From: Paracoccus albicereus
Lineage (GTDB): Bacteria; Pseudomonadota; Alphaproteobacteria; Rhodobacterales; Rhodobacteraceae
Direction of reading: 5' to 3'
Length of the DNA stretch: 64,000 nucleotides
Assembly (NCBI RefSeq): GCF_024359525.1
Contig: NZ_JAKZEU010000001.1
Location: 186,001 to 250,000 of the forward strand
Position 1 is the first letter of the stretch; each line of letters opens with the position of its first letter. Positions 1 through 8,282 of the stretch are shown here, in pieces. The position numbers were made by a program, and so were the translations under genes. The notes under the pieces were generated by a model, which saw nothing but the letters and a program-made list of their open reading frames with translations, was not told the DNA's origin and searched no databases.

Positions 1-919
1 CGCGTCCGATCGGTCGCTTGAACAGCGTTTCGAAGGCATCGACGGCGCTCATCGGGCGCAGCGCCATCGCGGCCTCCATCCGGTCCAGCGCCGAGACGTG
101 GTTCTCGATCAGCTGGCCCAGCCTGTGTGGCAGGCCGGTGAACGGCAGCTTGTGGCCGGGCAGGACAAGATGCCGCGGTTCGGCCAGCTCGGCAAAGGCC
201 CGACAGGACGACAGCCACTCGCCCACCGGATCGGCATCCGGTTCGCTGGGATAGACGCCGAGATTGGGCGAGATCGAAGGCAGTAGCTGATCGCCCCCGA
301 TCACCAGATCATCGCTTTGCGACCACAGCGTCAGATGCTCGGGCGCATGACCGTGACCCACGCGCACGAGCCAGTCGCGCCCACCGAAGAGAATGCGATC
401 GCCTTCGGTCAGCCGGGTATAGCCAAGCGGCAGCGGATGCACGACATCGGCGAAGTTGAAGGGCCTTTCGGCAGCCCGTTCGGCCAGCAGATCGGCCGGC
501 ATCCCGGCCCGGCGCCAGAATTCCAGCGCCTGCGGAACGGGGCGCGGCTGATCGTCCAGCACCAGCATCCGCGCCATCAGCCACGCCGTCCGGCTGGTCA
601 GCAGCGCAGCACCCCGGCCCTGGAACCAGCCAGCCAGACCCAAGTGGTCAGGATGGTGGTGCGTAGCCAGCAGGCGTGCGACCGGGCGCCCCGCCAGGGG
701 ACCCGCCAGCAGCGCCTCCCAGATGGCGCGGGTCCGGCGCGAGTCGAAACCCGTATCCACGGTGGTCCAGCCATCGTCGTCCGCGAAGGCGAAGGCGTTC
801 ACATGGTCCAGCGCCATCGGCAGCGGCAACCGCATCCACAGGACGCCCGGTGCGATTTCCTGCGCCTCGCCCTCGGCGGGCGGCTCGGAGAAGGGCGTGC
901 GGATCCCGCCGCCCGTCAC
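1..919 (-). CDS. MBL-fold metallo-hydrolase (C-terminus beyond window)
   Basis: This is a metallo-beta-lactamase-fold hydrolase; the 3' end lies outside the window and 306 codons are visible. The metal-binding motif THHHPDH is at about residues 86-92, and a later Gly-His-Ala-Pro-Glu-His segment matches the second metal-ligand region. Such proteins hydrolyse thioesters, lactones or similar esters, and the substrate cannot be read from sequence. The GTG start overlaps the TGA of the acyl-CoA dehydrogenase (GTGA), so translation is probably coupled. That pairing suggests a role in acyl-CoA or thioester turnover (inference). Confidence 0.85.
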   Translation of the reverse strand, partial: MTGGGIRTPFSEPPAEGEAQEIAPGVLWMRLPLPMALDHVNAFAFADDDGWTTVDTGFDSRRTRAIWEALLAGPLAGRPVARLLATHHHPDHLGLAGWFQGRGAALLTSRTAWLMARMLVLDDQPRPVPQALEFWRRAGMPADLLAERAAERPFNFADVVHPLPLGYTRLTEGDRILFGGRDWLVRVGHGHAPEHLTLWSQSDDLVIGGDQLLPSISPNLGVYPSEPDADPVGEWLSSCRAFAELAEPRHLVLPGHKLPFTGLPHRLGQLIENHVSALDRMEAAMALRPMSAVDAFETLFKRPIGR

Positions 920-2604
920 GTCAGCCCCAGGGCTTCGTCAGAGACGGCGTTCAGATCCGCGACGCCCGCAGCCGCTTCGGCGAGATCGGCAGCATAGCGC
1001 GGCAGAATGCGATCCAGATAGATCCGCGCCAGCGCCTTGTGGTCATCGTCCCCTGCCTGCGCGGCACGAAGATGATAATAGGCACCCAGCACCCGCGCGA
1101 AGGCCGACAGATAGGGCGCCGCTCCGGCGAAGCGATCCTCGGGTGCGCGCGCGACCATCCGCGCGGTGGCATCGCTGAGCGTTTCAGCGGCCTTCCACAA
1201 TTCCTCGACCCGCTCGGGGTTGACGTGGCTCATCTCGCGCGCGCCGTCCATCACCTCGTCCAGCAGCGCCTGCGCCGCCGCGCCCTCGTCCATCAGCTTG
1301 CGGCCGACCAGATCCATCGCCTGAATGCCGTTCGTCCCCTCGTAGATCGGGGTGATGCGGACATCGCGCAGGAATTGCGAAGCGCCGGTCTCTTCGATGT
1401 AACCCATGCCGCCATGGACCTGCACACCGGCATCGGCGACCCGGACACCCACATCGGTGCCGTAGGCCTTGGCGATCGGGGTCAGCAGCGCCGCGCGTGC
1501 GGCCCAGTCGGCATCGCCCGTCGCGCGCGCCATGTCGGTCGCCGTCGCGCAGGCCAGACAGATCGCGCGCGCGGCAAAGATTTCGGCCCGCGCGACGGCC
1601 AGCATGCGACGAACGTCGGCGTGGCCCAAGATCGGCCCCATCTGGTCGCGGTCGCGCGCGTAGGCGACCGCCTGCTGCAGCGCGGCTTCGGCGACGCCGA
1701 CGCCCTGGACACCGACACCAAGGCGGGCGTTGTTCATCATCGTGAACATCGCGGCCATGCCCTTGTGCTCCTCGCCGATCAGCCAGCCGGTCGCGCCCTC
1801 GTAGCTCATCACGCAGGTCGGGCTGCCGTGAATACCCAATTTGTGCTCCAGCGAGACGACCTTGAGACTGTTGGCCACGCCCGGCTTGCCTTCGGCATCG
1901 GGAATATATTTCGGCACCATGAAGAGGCTGATCCCGCGCGTGCCCTTTTCGCCATCCGGCAGCCGCGCCAGAACCGCGTGGCAGACATTCCCGGCGAAGT
2001 CGCTGTCACCCCAGGTGATGTAGATCTTCTGGCCGGTGATCTTGTAGGTTCCGTCGCCCTGCGGTTCGGCCTTGGTCGTCAGCGCGCCGACGTCGCTGCC
2101 CGCCTGCGGCTCTGTCAGGTTCATCGTGCCAGTCCACTCGCCCGAGATCAGCTTGGGCAGGTACAGCGCCTTCAGCTCGTCGCTGGCATGATGCTCCAGC
2201 GCCTCGATCTGGCCCTGGGTCAGCAGCGGATTCAGCTGCAGCGCGAGACAGGCCGAGGACAGCATCTCGTTGACTGCCATGTTCAGGGCCTGTGGCAGGC
2301 CCGCGCCGCCATGATCGGGATCGGCTGAAAGACCGATCCAGCCACCCTCGGCAATGGCCTGAAAGCCCGCGTCGAAACCGGGCGAGGTCCGGACGACCCC
2401 GTTTTCCAGCCGCGCCGGGTTCAGGTCGCCCGCGCGGTTCAGCGGTGCCAGAACATTGGCCGCCATCCGGCCTGCCTCGGTCAGGATCGCATCGACGGTA
2501 TCGTCCGTAGCCTCGGCGTAACGCTCGGTTCCGGCCACCTTGTCGAACGGCACGACGTGTCGCAGGATGAAGCTGATCTGATCGACCGGGGCCTGATAGG
2601 GCAT
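916..2604 (-). CDS. Acyl-CoA dehydrogenase, DmdC-like long form
   Basis: FAD-dependent acyl-CoA dehydrogenase of 562 residues that oxidises an acyl-CoA to the 2-enoyl-CoA. The length, the N-terminal extension beginning MPYQAPVDQ and an extra C-terminal helical domain fit the long subgroup that includes 3-methylmercaptopropionyl-CoA dehydrogenase (DmdC), rather than the roughly 380-residue short forms. The central FAD/acyl region contains MNLTEPQAGSDVGAL near residue 160, and the catalytic-base motif YEGT puts Glu near residue 422. The reading frame is open far upstream, but the ATG at 2604 has a GGAGGA site five bases ahead, which fixes the start. The actual substrate (DMSP-derived or fatty acyl) is not decided. 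Confidence 0.93.
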   Translation of the reverse strand: MPYQAPVDQISFILRHVVPFDKVAGTERYAEATDDTVDAILTEAGRMAANVLAPLNRAGDLNPARLENGVVRTSPGFDAGFQAIAEGGWIGLSADPDHGGAGLPQALNMAVNEMLSSACLALQLNPLLTQGQIEALEHHASDELKALYLPKLISGEWTGTMNLTEPQAGSDVGALTTKAEPQGDGTYKITGQKIYITWGDSDFAGNVCHAVLARLPDGEKGTRGISLFMVPKYIPDAEGKPGVANSLKVVSLEHKLGIHGSPTCVMSYEGATGWLIGEEHKGMAAMFTMMNNARLGVGVQGVGVAEAALQQAVAYARDRDQMGPILGHADVRRMLAVARAEIFAARAICLACATATDMARATGDADWAARAALLTPIAKAYGTDVGVRVADAGVQVHGGMGYIEETGASQFLRDVRITPIYEGTNGIQAMDLVGRKLMDEGAAAQALLDEVMDGAREMSHVNPERVEELWKAAETLSDATARMVARAPEDRFAGAAPYLSAFARVLGAYYHLRAAQAGDDDHKALARIYLDRILPRYAADLAEAAAGVADLNAVSDEALGLT

Positions 2605-2712
2605 GGTTCCTCCGCTGCGCGCGACTTGGCAACGATACCGCCTGCGGGTAACAGCGCGCGTCAGCCGGCATACTAGAGACGGTCGGCTTTCCCGCAACCC
2701 GAACCCCGCGTC

Positions 2713-3660
2713 ATGATGGAAACCCTGCGACTCAAGGCGGATCAGGATGGTATCGCGCAGGCCGCCGTGCTGCTGCGCGCCGGCGAATGCGTCGCGATGC
2801 CGACCGAGACGGTCTACGGCCTCGCCGCCGATGCGACCAATGCAGAGGCGGTCGCGCGGGTCTATCAGGCGAAGGGCCGACCCTCCTTCAATCCGCTGAT
2901 CGTGCATTTGCCCTCGGTCGAGGCCGCGCAGGCTGTTGCCCGCTTCGATGCCGAGGCCGAGCGTCTGGCAGCCGCCTTCTGGCCCGGCGCGCTGACTATG
3001 GTCCTGCCGCTTCATCCACGGGCGGGGATCGCGGGGATCGTGACGGCAGGTCTCGACAGCGTGGCCTTGCGGGTTCCTGCCCATCCGGTCGCACGCGCGC
3101 TGCTGCTGGCGGCGGATCGTCCGCTCGCCGCACCGTCGGCGAACCCCTCGGGCCGGATCAGTCCGACGACGGCGGATCATGTGATCGACGAACGGACCGG
3201 TCTCGGCGGCCGGATCGCTGCGGTGCTGGATGCAGGTCCCTGCGCCGTCGGCGTGGAATCGACAATCGTCGGCTGGCAGGACGGCTCCGCTACGCTGCTG
3301 CGCCCCGGCGGGATTCCTGCAGAGTCGATCGAGGATGCTCTGGGCGCCCCCTTGGCGCGACCGGCGACCAATGCACCGCTGACCTCGCCCGGTCAGCTTG
3401 CCAGCCATTACGCGCCCGAGGCCAGCCTGCGCCTGAATGCGACCGAGGCCTTGCCAGGAGAGACGCTGCTGACCTTCGGTCGGGCCGGCGATTTCAGCCT
3501 GTCGGAATCTGGTGACTTGGTCGAAGCTGCGGCGCGCCTGTTCGACATTCTGCACAAGGCCGACCGCACCGGTCGCCCGATCGCGGTGCAGCCGATCCCG
3601 GATCACGGTCTGGGGCGCGCGATCAACGACCGGCTGCGCCGGGCGGCAGCCCCCCGCTAG
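2713..3660 (+). CDS. tsaC: L-threonylcarbamoyladenylate synthase (Sua5/TsaC)
   Basis: Makes threonylcarbamoyl-AMP from threonine, bicarbonate and ATP, the first step of t6A modification at position 37 of ANN-decoding tRNAs. The YrdC core covers about residues 15-200, with the substrate-binding KGRPSFNPL segment and a conserved PSAN motif. The 315-residue length and the C-terminal PGQLASHYAPEA segment show the two-domain Sua5 architecture, not the short TsaC. Two ATGs are adjacent (2713 and 2716). The 3' end interlocks with yqgE: the two stop codons share a CTAG. The tsaB gene of the same pathway is at 37503. Confidence 0.95.
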   Translation: MMETLRLKADQDGIAQAAVLLRAGECVAMPTETVYGLAADATNAEAVARVYQAKGRPSFNPLIVHLPSVEAAQAVARFDAEAERLAAAFWPGALTMVLPLHPRAGIAGIVTAGLDSVALRVPAHPVARALLLAADRPLAAPSANPSGRISPTTADHVIDERTGLGGRIAAVLDAGPCAVGVESTIVGWQDGSATLLRPGGIPAESIEDALGAPLARPATNAPLTSPGQLASHYAPEASLRLNATEALPGETLLTFGRAGDFSLSESGDLVEAAARLFDILHKADRTGRPIAVQPIPDHGLGRAINDRLRRAAAPR

Positions 3661-4250
3661 GCGCGACCGGACATCGTCGACAAGGTCGAGGGATCGATCC
3701 CCTGCGCCTTCAAGGCGATGTCCCATTTCGGGCTGTCGGCGGGCGCGAAGATCAACTCCTCCCCGCTTTCGCCGGTCAGCCAACCGTTCGCCGCCATCTC
3801 ATCCTCCAGCTGTCCGGGACCCCAGCCGGCATAGCCGAGCGCCAGCACCGCCGCTTCGGGACCGTCGCCATGGGCGATGTCCACAAGGATGTCGCGGCTG
3901 GTGGTCATCGCAAGCCGCGGACTGATGCGCAGAACACCATCTTCGGGTTCCTCGTCGTCTTCCGGCAGCAGATGCAGCACGAATCCGCGCGCGGGCTCGA
4001 CCGGTCCGCCGAAGCGTACCTCGACCGGCGTCAGGCCATCCTCGGTCTTGATCTCCAACTGTTCCAGCAGGTCCGAAAAGCTGACATCCGGCATCGCCCG
4101 ATTCAGGATCAGACCCATCGCGCCTTCGTCGGAATGGGCGCAGACCAGAACCACCGCCCGGGCGAAACGCGGGTCTTCCATGCCCGGCATCGCGATCAGG
4201 ATGCGGCCGGTCAGGTTGGTATCATCACGAAACGAGGTGGGCATTGTCAT
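3657..4250 (-). CDS. YqgE/AlgH family protein
   Basis: Conserved 197-residue YqgE/AlgH (UPF0301) protein of unknown biochemical function. Family hallmarks are the N-terminal LTGRILIAMPGMEDPRF segment, MGLILNRAM, and a C-terminal LGYAGWGPGQLEDE stretch. I chose the ATG at 4250 over an in-frame ATG at 4289 because AAGGAG lies five bases ahead of it. It converges on tsaC with a shared CTAG at the two stop codons. No catalytic residues are recognised. Confidence 0.92.
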   Translation of the reverse strand: MTMPTSFRDDTNLTGRILIAMPGMEDPRFARAVVLVCAHSDEGAMGLILNRAMPDVSFSDLLEQLEIKTEDGLTPVEVRFGGPVEPARGFVLHLLPEDDEEPEDGVLRISPRLAMTTSRDILVDIAHGDGPEAAVLALGYAGWGPGQLEDEMAANGWLTGESGEELIFAPADSPKWDIALKAQGIDPSTLSTMSGRA

Positions 4251-4374
4251 GGCTGCTCCTTTTCCTGAAAGATCGGCACTGGCCCGCATCTATACAAGCC
4301 CCGGCCAGCGCCGAGCGCGCTCCGCGCGCGGTTGTGACTTCAACGCCAGCGTCGCCACGCCTAGATTGGCCCGC

Positions 4375-5154
4375 ATGAAAAGACTTGCCCTTGCCGTGCT
4401 GTTCGCGTCGTCGATCTGCGGACCCGTTCTTGCAGAGACCTTGCCCCCCGGTCTTCGGTCCGCCACCCTGCTGCCCGGATGGGTGACGCAGGACGGCAAT
4501 CGCATGGTAGCATTGGACCTGCAGCTGGAACCCGGCTGGAAGACTTACTGGCGCAAGCCCGGCGATAGCGGCATCCCGCCGGAATTCGACTGGTCCGCAA
4601 GCACCAATGTGGGCGCCGTTACGCCACATTGGCCTGCGCCAGAGGTCATCGTCTCGGGTGACGATCGGACGCTGGGGTTCCACGATCGTCTGGTCCTGCC
4701 GATCGAGATTCAGCCCGAAGCGAAGAGGGAGCCTGTCGCGGTCTCGCTCACGGTCAGCTTCGGTTTGTGCGAGACGATCTGCGTGCCGGCCAACCTTTCA
4801 CTGGAAGCGTCATCACCGCTGCCCGAGCGCGATCCCCTGATCGATGCGGCGCTGGCAGCCGAGCCGGTGATCAGCAGCGAGCGGCCCACCTGCGGCATTG
4901 CCGCCATCGACGACGGCATGCGCGTTCATGCCCGCGTCCCGTCGCGCGGTGGACCGCAGGCCGTCGCGATCGAATTGGCGGATGCGCCAGATGTCTGGGT
5001 TTCAGGCGCCGATATAGACGACAGCGGGACTGCCGTGGCCGATCTGGTCGGACCGAGCCGTGAACCTTTCGAGGTTGACGAAAGCGCCCTTGTCTTCACC
5101 GCCATCGATGATGGGCGCGCCACCGAATACCGCGGCTGCGACCGCGCCGACTAG
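4375..5154 (+). CDS. DsbD N-terminal-domain-like periplasmic protein
   Basis: A 259-residue exported protein whose first 20 or so residues form a classical signal peptide (MKRLALAVLF...LAE). The mature part resembles the immunoglobulin-like N-terminal domain of the thiol:disulfide interchange protein DsbD, with a GWKTYWRKPGDSG segment near residue 55 and a paired-cysteine motif GLCETICVP near residue 140. There is no membrane domain and no C-terminal thioredoxin domain, so this is a stand-alone protein. It probably accepts or passes reducing equivalents in the periplasm (inference). It converges with the uracil-DNA glycosylase gene, stop codons sharing a CTAG. Confidence 0.85.
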   Translation: MKRLALAVLFASSICGPVLAETLPPGLRSATLLPGWVTQDGNRMVALDLQLEPGWKTYWRKPGDSGIPPEFDWSASTNVGAVTPHWPAPEVIVSGDDRTLGFHDRLVLPIEIQPEAKREPVAVSLTVSFGLCETICVPANLSLEASSPLPERDPLIDAALAAEPVISSERPTCGIAAIDDGMRVHARVPSRGGPQAVAIELADAPDVWVSGADIDDSGTAVADLVGPSREPFEVDESALVFTAIDDGRATEYRGCDRAD

Positions 5155-5999
5155 GATCGCCCCGCCGCCATTTCGTCCAGCCTGGCCGACAGCGACAGCA
5201 GGTCGGCCCAAGCCTCTCGCTTGGCGATGGGCGTCTTCAGCAGATAGGCAGGGTGGACCATCGGCAGGGCCGGGCGGCCGAACGCCTCGGCCCACTGACC
5301 GCGCATGCGCAAGATCCCCTGTCTCCCCAACGCCGCCGCGCAGGCGAGATTCCCGAACAGCACGATCACCTCGGGCTGCGCCAGTTCGACGTGACGGCGG
5401 AGGAACGGCAGGCTCAGCTCGATGGCCTCTGGTGCGGGATCACGGCCTGTCGGCGCGCGCCATGGCAGAATATTGGCGAGGTAGAGCGCGCGTTCGGCGT
5501 CGACGGCATCGCGCGAAAGGCCGATCGCCGCGAACATCCGGTCCAGCATCGCACCCGGAGGACCCGCGAAGGGCCGGCCTTGAACATCATCGTCATCATC
5601 GGGCGCCTCGCCCAGCACCATCACACGCGCGTCGGGCCGCCCGTCGGCAAAGCAGAATCGGCGCGCGCCCTTCTTCAGGTCGATCCCGTCGAAGCCTTCC
5701 TGAAGGGCCGCAAGCTCTGCCAGCGTCGTGGCACGCCCGGCCAGGGCGTGCGCCTCGGACAGCAGGGCCGCGTGATCTGGACTGGCGGTCGCCGCCGGAC
5801 GCTCGGACGTTGGCGGGGCAGCAGGATTCGGAAGCTGTTCTGCTGCGACAGGGGCTGGCGTCCGTTCGGCAATGTCGAACCTGTCCAGCGGTTCGTCCAG
5901 AATCGCCTCGTCCGCGCCCATCTCGGCCTGCCATTGCAGCAGCGCCAGAGCCGTATCCGCGTCCACGTTCGCACCCAGATATCGCACCGCATCGTCCAT
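5151..5999 (-). CDS. Uracil-DNA glycosylase, family 4-like, lacking the Fe-S cysteines
   Basis: Base-excision repair enzyme that removes uracil from DNA (282 residues). The family 4 catalytic signatures are visible: GEAP near residue 130, the RPFAGPPGAMLDRM segment and HPAYLL near the C-terminus. The usual four cysteines of the [4Fe-4S] cluster are absent; the whole protein has only two cysteines. The KCRPP and CxPFL motifs appear as LPWRAP and SLPFL. The first 90 residues are a variable, Ala/Pro-rich extension. The ATG at 5999 is the only plausible start. Confidence 0.88.
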   Translation of the reverse strand: MDDAVRYLGANVDADTALALLQWQAEMGADEAILDEPLDRFDIAERTPAPVAAEQLPNPAAPPTSERPAATASPDHAALLSEAHALAGRATTLAELAALQEGFDGIDLKKGARRFCFADGRPDARVMVLGEAPDDDDDVQGRPFAGPPGAMLDRMFAAIGLSRDAVDAERALYLANILPWRAPTGRDPAPEAIELSLPFLRRHVELAQPEVIVLFGNLACAAALGRQGILRMRGQWAEAFGRPALPMVHPAYLLKTPIAKREAWADLLSLSARLDEMAAGRS

Positions 6000-6020
6000 C
6001 GCGCGACCCTATCGCGGGCT

Positions 6021-6728
6021 TCAGTCCGCGACCAGCATGTAGCCGGTTCCCCGGACCGTCTGCAGATAGCGCGGCTCTTTCGGGTCGGTCTCCAGCTTGC
6101 GACGCAGGCGGGTGATCTGAACGTCGATGGCGCGCTCGCTGTGTTCGCCTTCTTCGGCCTGACCGCCACGGCCCAGATCCTCGATCAGATCGGAACGGCT
6201 GACCGGCTGGCCGCGGCTGGCCGCGAGCCTGCGCAGCAACGCCTGTTCCGATCCTGTCAGGCGCACCAGCGTCTCACCCTGCCACAGATCGCCCTTTTCG
6301 GTGTCGTAACGCAGCGCGCCCAGCGTCAGGAACTTGGGCTGGGCAACCTCGACGACCGGCACCCGTCGCAGGATCGCACTGATCCGCAAGAGAAGCTCGC
6401 GCGGCTCGAACGGTTTGGGCAGATAATCGTCCGCGCCGCTTTCCAGCCCGGTGATGCGATCCTCGGTCTCTCCGCGCGCGGTCAGCAGCAGAATGGGCGT
6501 CTGCATGGTCTTGCGCAGATCGCGGGTCAGCGAAAAGCCGTCCTCGCCCGGCATCATCACGTCCAGCACGATCAGGTCGAATTCCAACCCGCCCAGCAAT
6601 CGCCGTGCCTGCGCGGCGTCGCGGGCCAGCGTGACGTAGAACCCCTCGCGTTCCAGAAACCGACGCAAAAGCGCGCGGATGCGGGCGTCGTCATCGACGA
6701 TCAGAACATGCGTGTCGGGGCTGGCCAT
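6021..6728 (-). CDS. petR: Response regulator PetR (OmpR family)
   Basis: Two-component response regulator of 235 residues. The N-terminal receiver domain has the acidic DDD pocket at about residues 12-14, the phospho-accepting Asp56 in VLDVMMPG and the conserved Lys in LPKPFEP. The C-terminal winged helix ends in the usual RGTGYML. Pairing with a MarR-type gene directly upstream matches the petP-petR couple known from Rhodobacter capsulatus, where it lies by the cytochrome bc1 genes. No bc1 genes and no histidine kinase are in this window. The start lacks a strong ribosome-binding site, so it may depend on translation from petP. Confidence 0.9.
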   Translation of the reverse strand: MASPDTHVLIVDDDARIRALLRRFLEREGFYVTLARDAAQARRLLGGLEFDLIVLDVMMPGEDGFSLTRDLRKTMQTPILLLTARGETEDRITGLESGADDYLPKPFEPRELLLRISAILRRVPVVEVAQPKFLTLGALRYDTEKGDLWQGETLVRLTGSEQALLRRLAASRGQPVSRSDLIEDLGRGGQAEEGEHSERAIDVQITRLRRKLETDPKEPRYLQTVRGTGYMLVAD

Positions 6729-6760
6729 GCAATCAATCCGGCAGTTTCATCACGGCCGGA

Positions 6761-7273
6761 TCAATCCGGCAGCTCTTTCATTGCCTGATACTGTGCGCGC
6801 GTTTCGCGGTCCATCATCGCCTCCAGCACCAGCCGGAAACCGGCGACGGCCTGCGGGCCGGCGGCGCGATAGGCCGCCCGCATCCGCGCCCGCTGCGCCT
6901 CGGACAGGCGACGTTCCAGCGCGGCGCCCGCGTCGGTGACGTGAAGCTGCCGCTCGCGTCGGTCACGACGCCCGATGCGGCTTTCGACCAACCCATCCTC
7001 GATCAGCGTTCGCAGGACGCGGTTCAGCGATTGCTTGGTCACGCCCAGCACGGCCAGCAGCGAGGTCACGGTCAGTCCCGGGTCGCGGTTGATGAAATGC
7101 AGTGCGCGATGATGCGCGCGGCCGTAATCCATTTCAGACAGAATCTGGTCGGGATCGGCGGTGAAAGCGCGGTAGGCGAAGAACATCGCCTCGATCCCGC
7201 GACGAAGCTGATCGTCGGTCAGAAACAGCAGGCTTTCGCCGCCGATCCCGACATTGTGCACCTTGTCGCGCAT
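6761..7273 (-). CDS. petP: MarR-family regulator PetP
   Basis: Winged-helix transcription factor of 170 residues. The MarR DNA-binding core covers about residues 50-120: a recognition-helix region TVTSLLAVLGVTKQSLNRVL, then a wing containing IGRRDRRERQLHVT. It lies immediately upstream of petR on the same strand, which supports the PetP name. I used the ATG at 7273 because a GAGGA site is five bases upstream; longer in-frame starts run through the promoter region. An interrupted palindrome 31 bases ahead (7304-7336) is a candidate operator for it. Confidence 0.85.
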   Translation of the reverse strand: MRDKVHNVGIGGESLLFLTDDQLRRGIEAMFFAYRAFTADPDQILSEMDYGRAHHRALHFINRDPGLTVTSLLAVLGVTKQSLNRVLRTLIEDGLVESRIGRRDRRERQLHVTDAGAALERRLSEAQRARMRAAYRAAGPQAVAGFRLVLEAMMDRETRAQYQAMKELPD

Positions 7274-7303
7274 CCTGTTCCTCTCGACGATATGGCAGTC
7301 TTG

Positions 7304-7336
7304 TTGACTTTCTAGGAAACGGTTGCTAGCGGTCAA
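7304..7336. promoter_or_regulatory. Interrupted palindrome in the petP/ilvE divergent promoter
   Basis: TTGAC at 7304-7308 mirrors GTCAA at 7332-7336, and an inner CTAG pair sits at 7312-7315 and 7326-7329, all centred near 7320. The outer arms double as -35-like hexamers for both directions. Reading towards petP, TTGACC is followed after 16 bases by TAGAAA. Reading towards ilvE, TTGACT is followed after 17 bases by TAGCGG. A dimeric repressor such as PetP is the obvious candidate ligand (inference). Confidence 0.5.
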
Positions 7337-7412
7337 GCCGTGTTGCGAAAGATTTTGGCACTCTGAGCCGAATCTGCGCAATTTGTGGAAAGCCGCGGCG
7401 ATGGAGAGCAAG

Positions 7413-8282
7413 ATGGCTGGCGCGTATGACGACCGAGACGGCAAGATCTGGATGGACGGCAACCTGATCGACTGGCGCGATGCGCAAGTCCACGTGCTGA
7501 CCCACGCGCTCCATTACGCCAGCTCGGTATTCGAAGGCGAGCGCTGCTATTCCGGCAAGATCTTCAAGGGTCACGAACATTCGCTGCGGCTGATCGAATC
7601 GGCGCGACTTCTCGACATGACGTCACCCTACGGCGCGGACGAGATCGACGCGGCCAAGCAGGCCGTGCTGGAAGCGAACGGGTTCACCGACGCCTACGTT
7701 CGTGCGGTGATGTGGCGCGGCTCGGGCGAGGACATGGGGGTCTCGGCCCGCAAGAACCCGGTTCGGATGGCCGTCGCGGCATGGGAATGGGGCAGCTACT
7801 ATGGCGATGCCAAATGGCAGGGCGCCAAGCTCGACATCGCCAAATGGAAACGACCCAGCCCGGAGACGATTCCGACCGCCGCGAAGGCCGCCGGACTCTA
7901 CATGATCTGCACCATGTCCAAACATGCGGCCGAAGAGAAAGGCTGCTCTGACGCCTTGTTCATGGACTGGGAAGGCTACGTGGCCGAGGCGACAGGTGCG
8001 AACATCTTTTTCGTCAAGGATGGCGAGATCCACACGCCACTGGCCGATCGCTTCCTGAACGGCATCACCCGCCAGACGGTTATCCAGATGTTGAAAGACA
8101 AGGGCCTGACGGTCCATGAGCGCCGTATCCGCCCCGAGGAGATGGCTGATTTCAGTGAGTGCTGGCTGACCGGCACCGCGGCAGAGGTCACGCCCGTCGG
8201 ACAGATCGGTGAATACCACTTCCAAGTGGGCCAGACCACGCGCGAGGTCGCCGAGGATTACGAGGCACTCGTCCGCTCGTGA
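7413..8282 (+). CDS. ilvE: Branched-chain amino acid aminotransferase
   Basis: PLP-dependent fold-type IV aminotransferase (289 residues) that interconverts leucine, isoleucine and valine with their 2-oxo acids. The PLP lysine is in IPTAAKAAGLY near residue 158. Other family segments are HALHYASSVFEGERCY near residue 30 and EATGANIFF near residue 195. The frame is open upstream of 7413, but GGAGAG four bases before this ATG decides the start. It is followed by a VOC protein whose GTG start overlaps the ilvE stop (GTGA). Confidence 0.94.
   Translation: MAGAYDDRDGKIWMDGNLIDWRDAQVHVLTHALHYASSVFEGERCYSGKIFKGHEHSLRLIESARLLDMTSPYGADEIDAAKQAVLEANGFTDAYVRAVMWRGSGEDMGVSARKNPVRMAVAAWEWGSYYGDAKWQGAKLDIAKWKRPSPETIPTAAKAAGLYMICTMSKHAAEEKGCSDALFMDWEGYVAEATGANIFFVKDGEIHTPLADRFLNGITRQTVIQMLKDKGLTVHERRIRPEEMADFSECWLTGTAAEVTPVGQIGEYHFQVGQTTREVAEDYEALVRS

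Noticed and set aside
676..2328. Long plus-strand open frame of 550 codons opposite the MBL and acyl-CoA dehydrogenase genes
   Set aside because: It is antisense to two genes with clear catalytic motifs; its translation is Arg/Gln/His-rich without any recognisable domain. High GC content produces such shadows.
2605..3783. Upstream extension of the acyl-CoA dehydrogenase frame to 955 codons
   Set aside because: The extension is antisense to tsaC, and a strong GGAGGA site marks the ATG at 2604.
4375..5154. DsbD-like protein as a truncated pseudogene of full-length DsbD
   Set aside because: It has its own signal peptide, intact cysteines and stop, and no membrane or thioredoxin remnants follow; stand-alone versions exist in Rhodobacterales.
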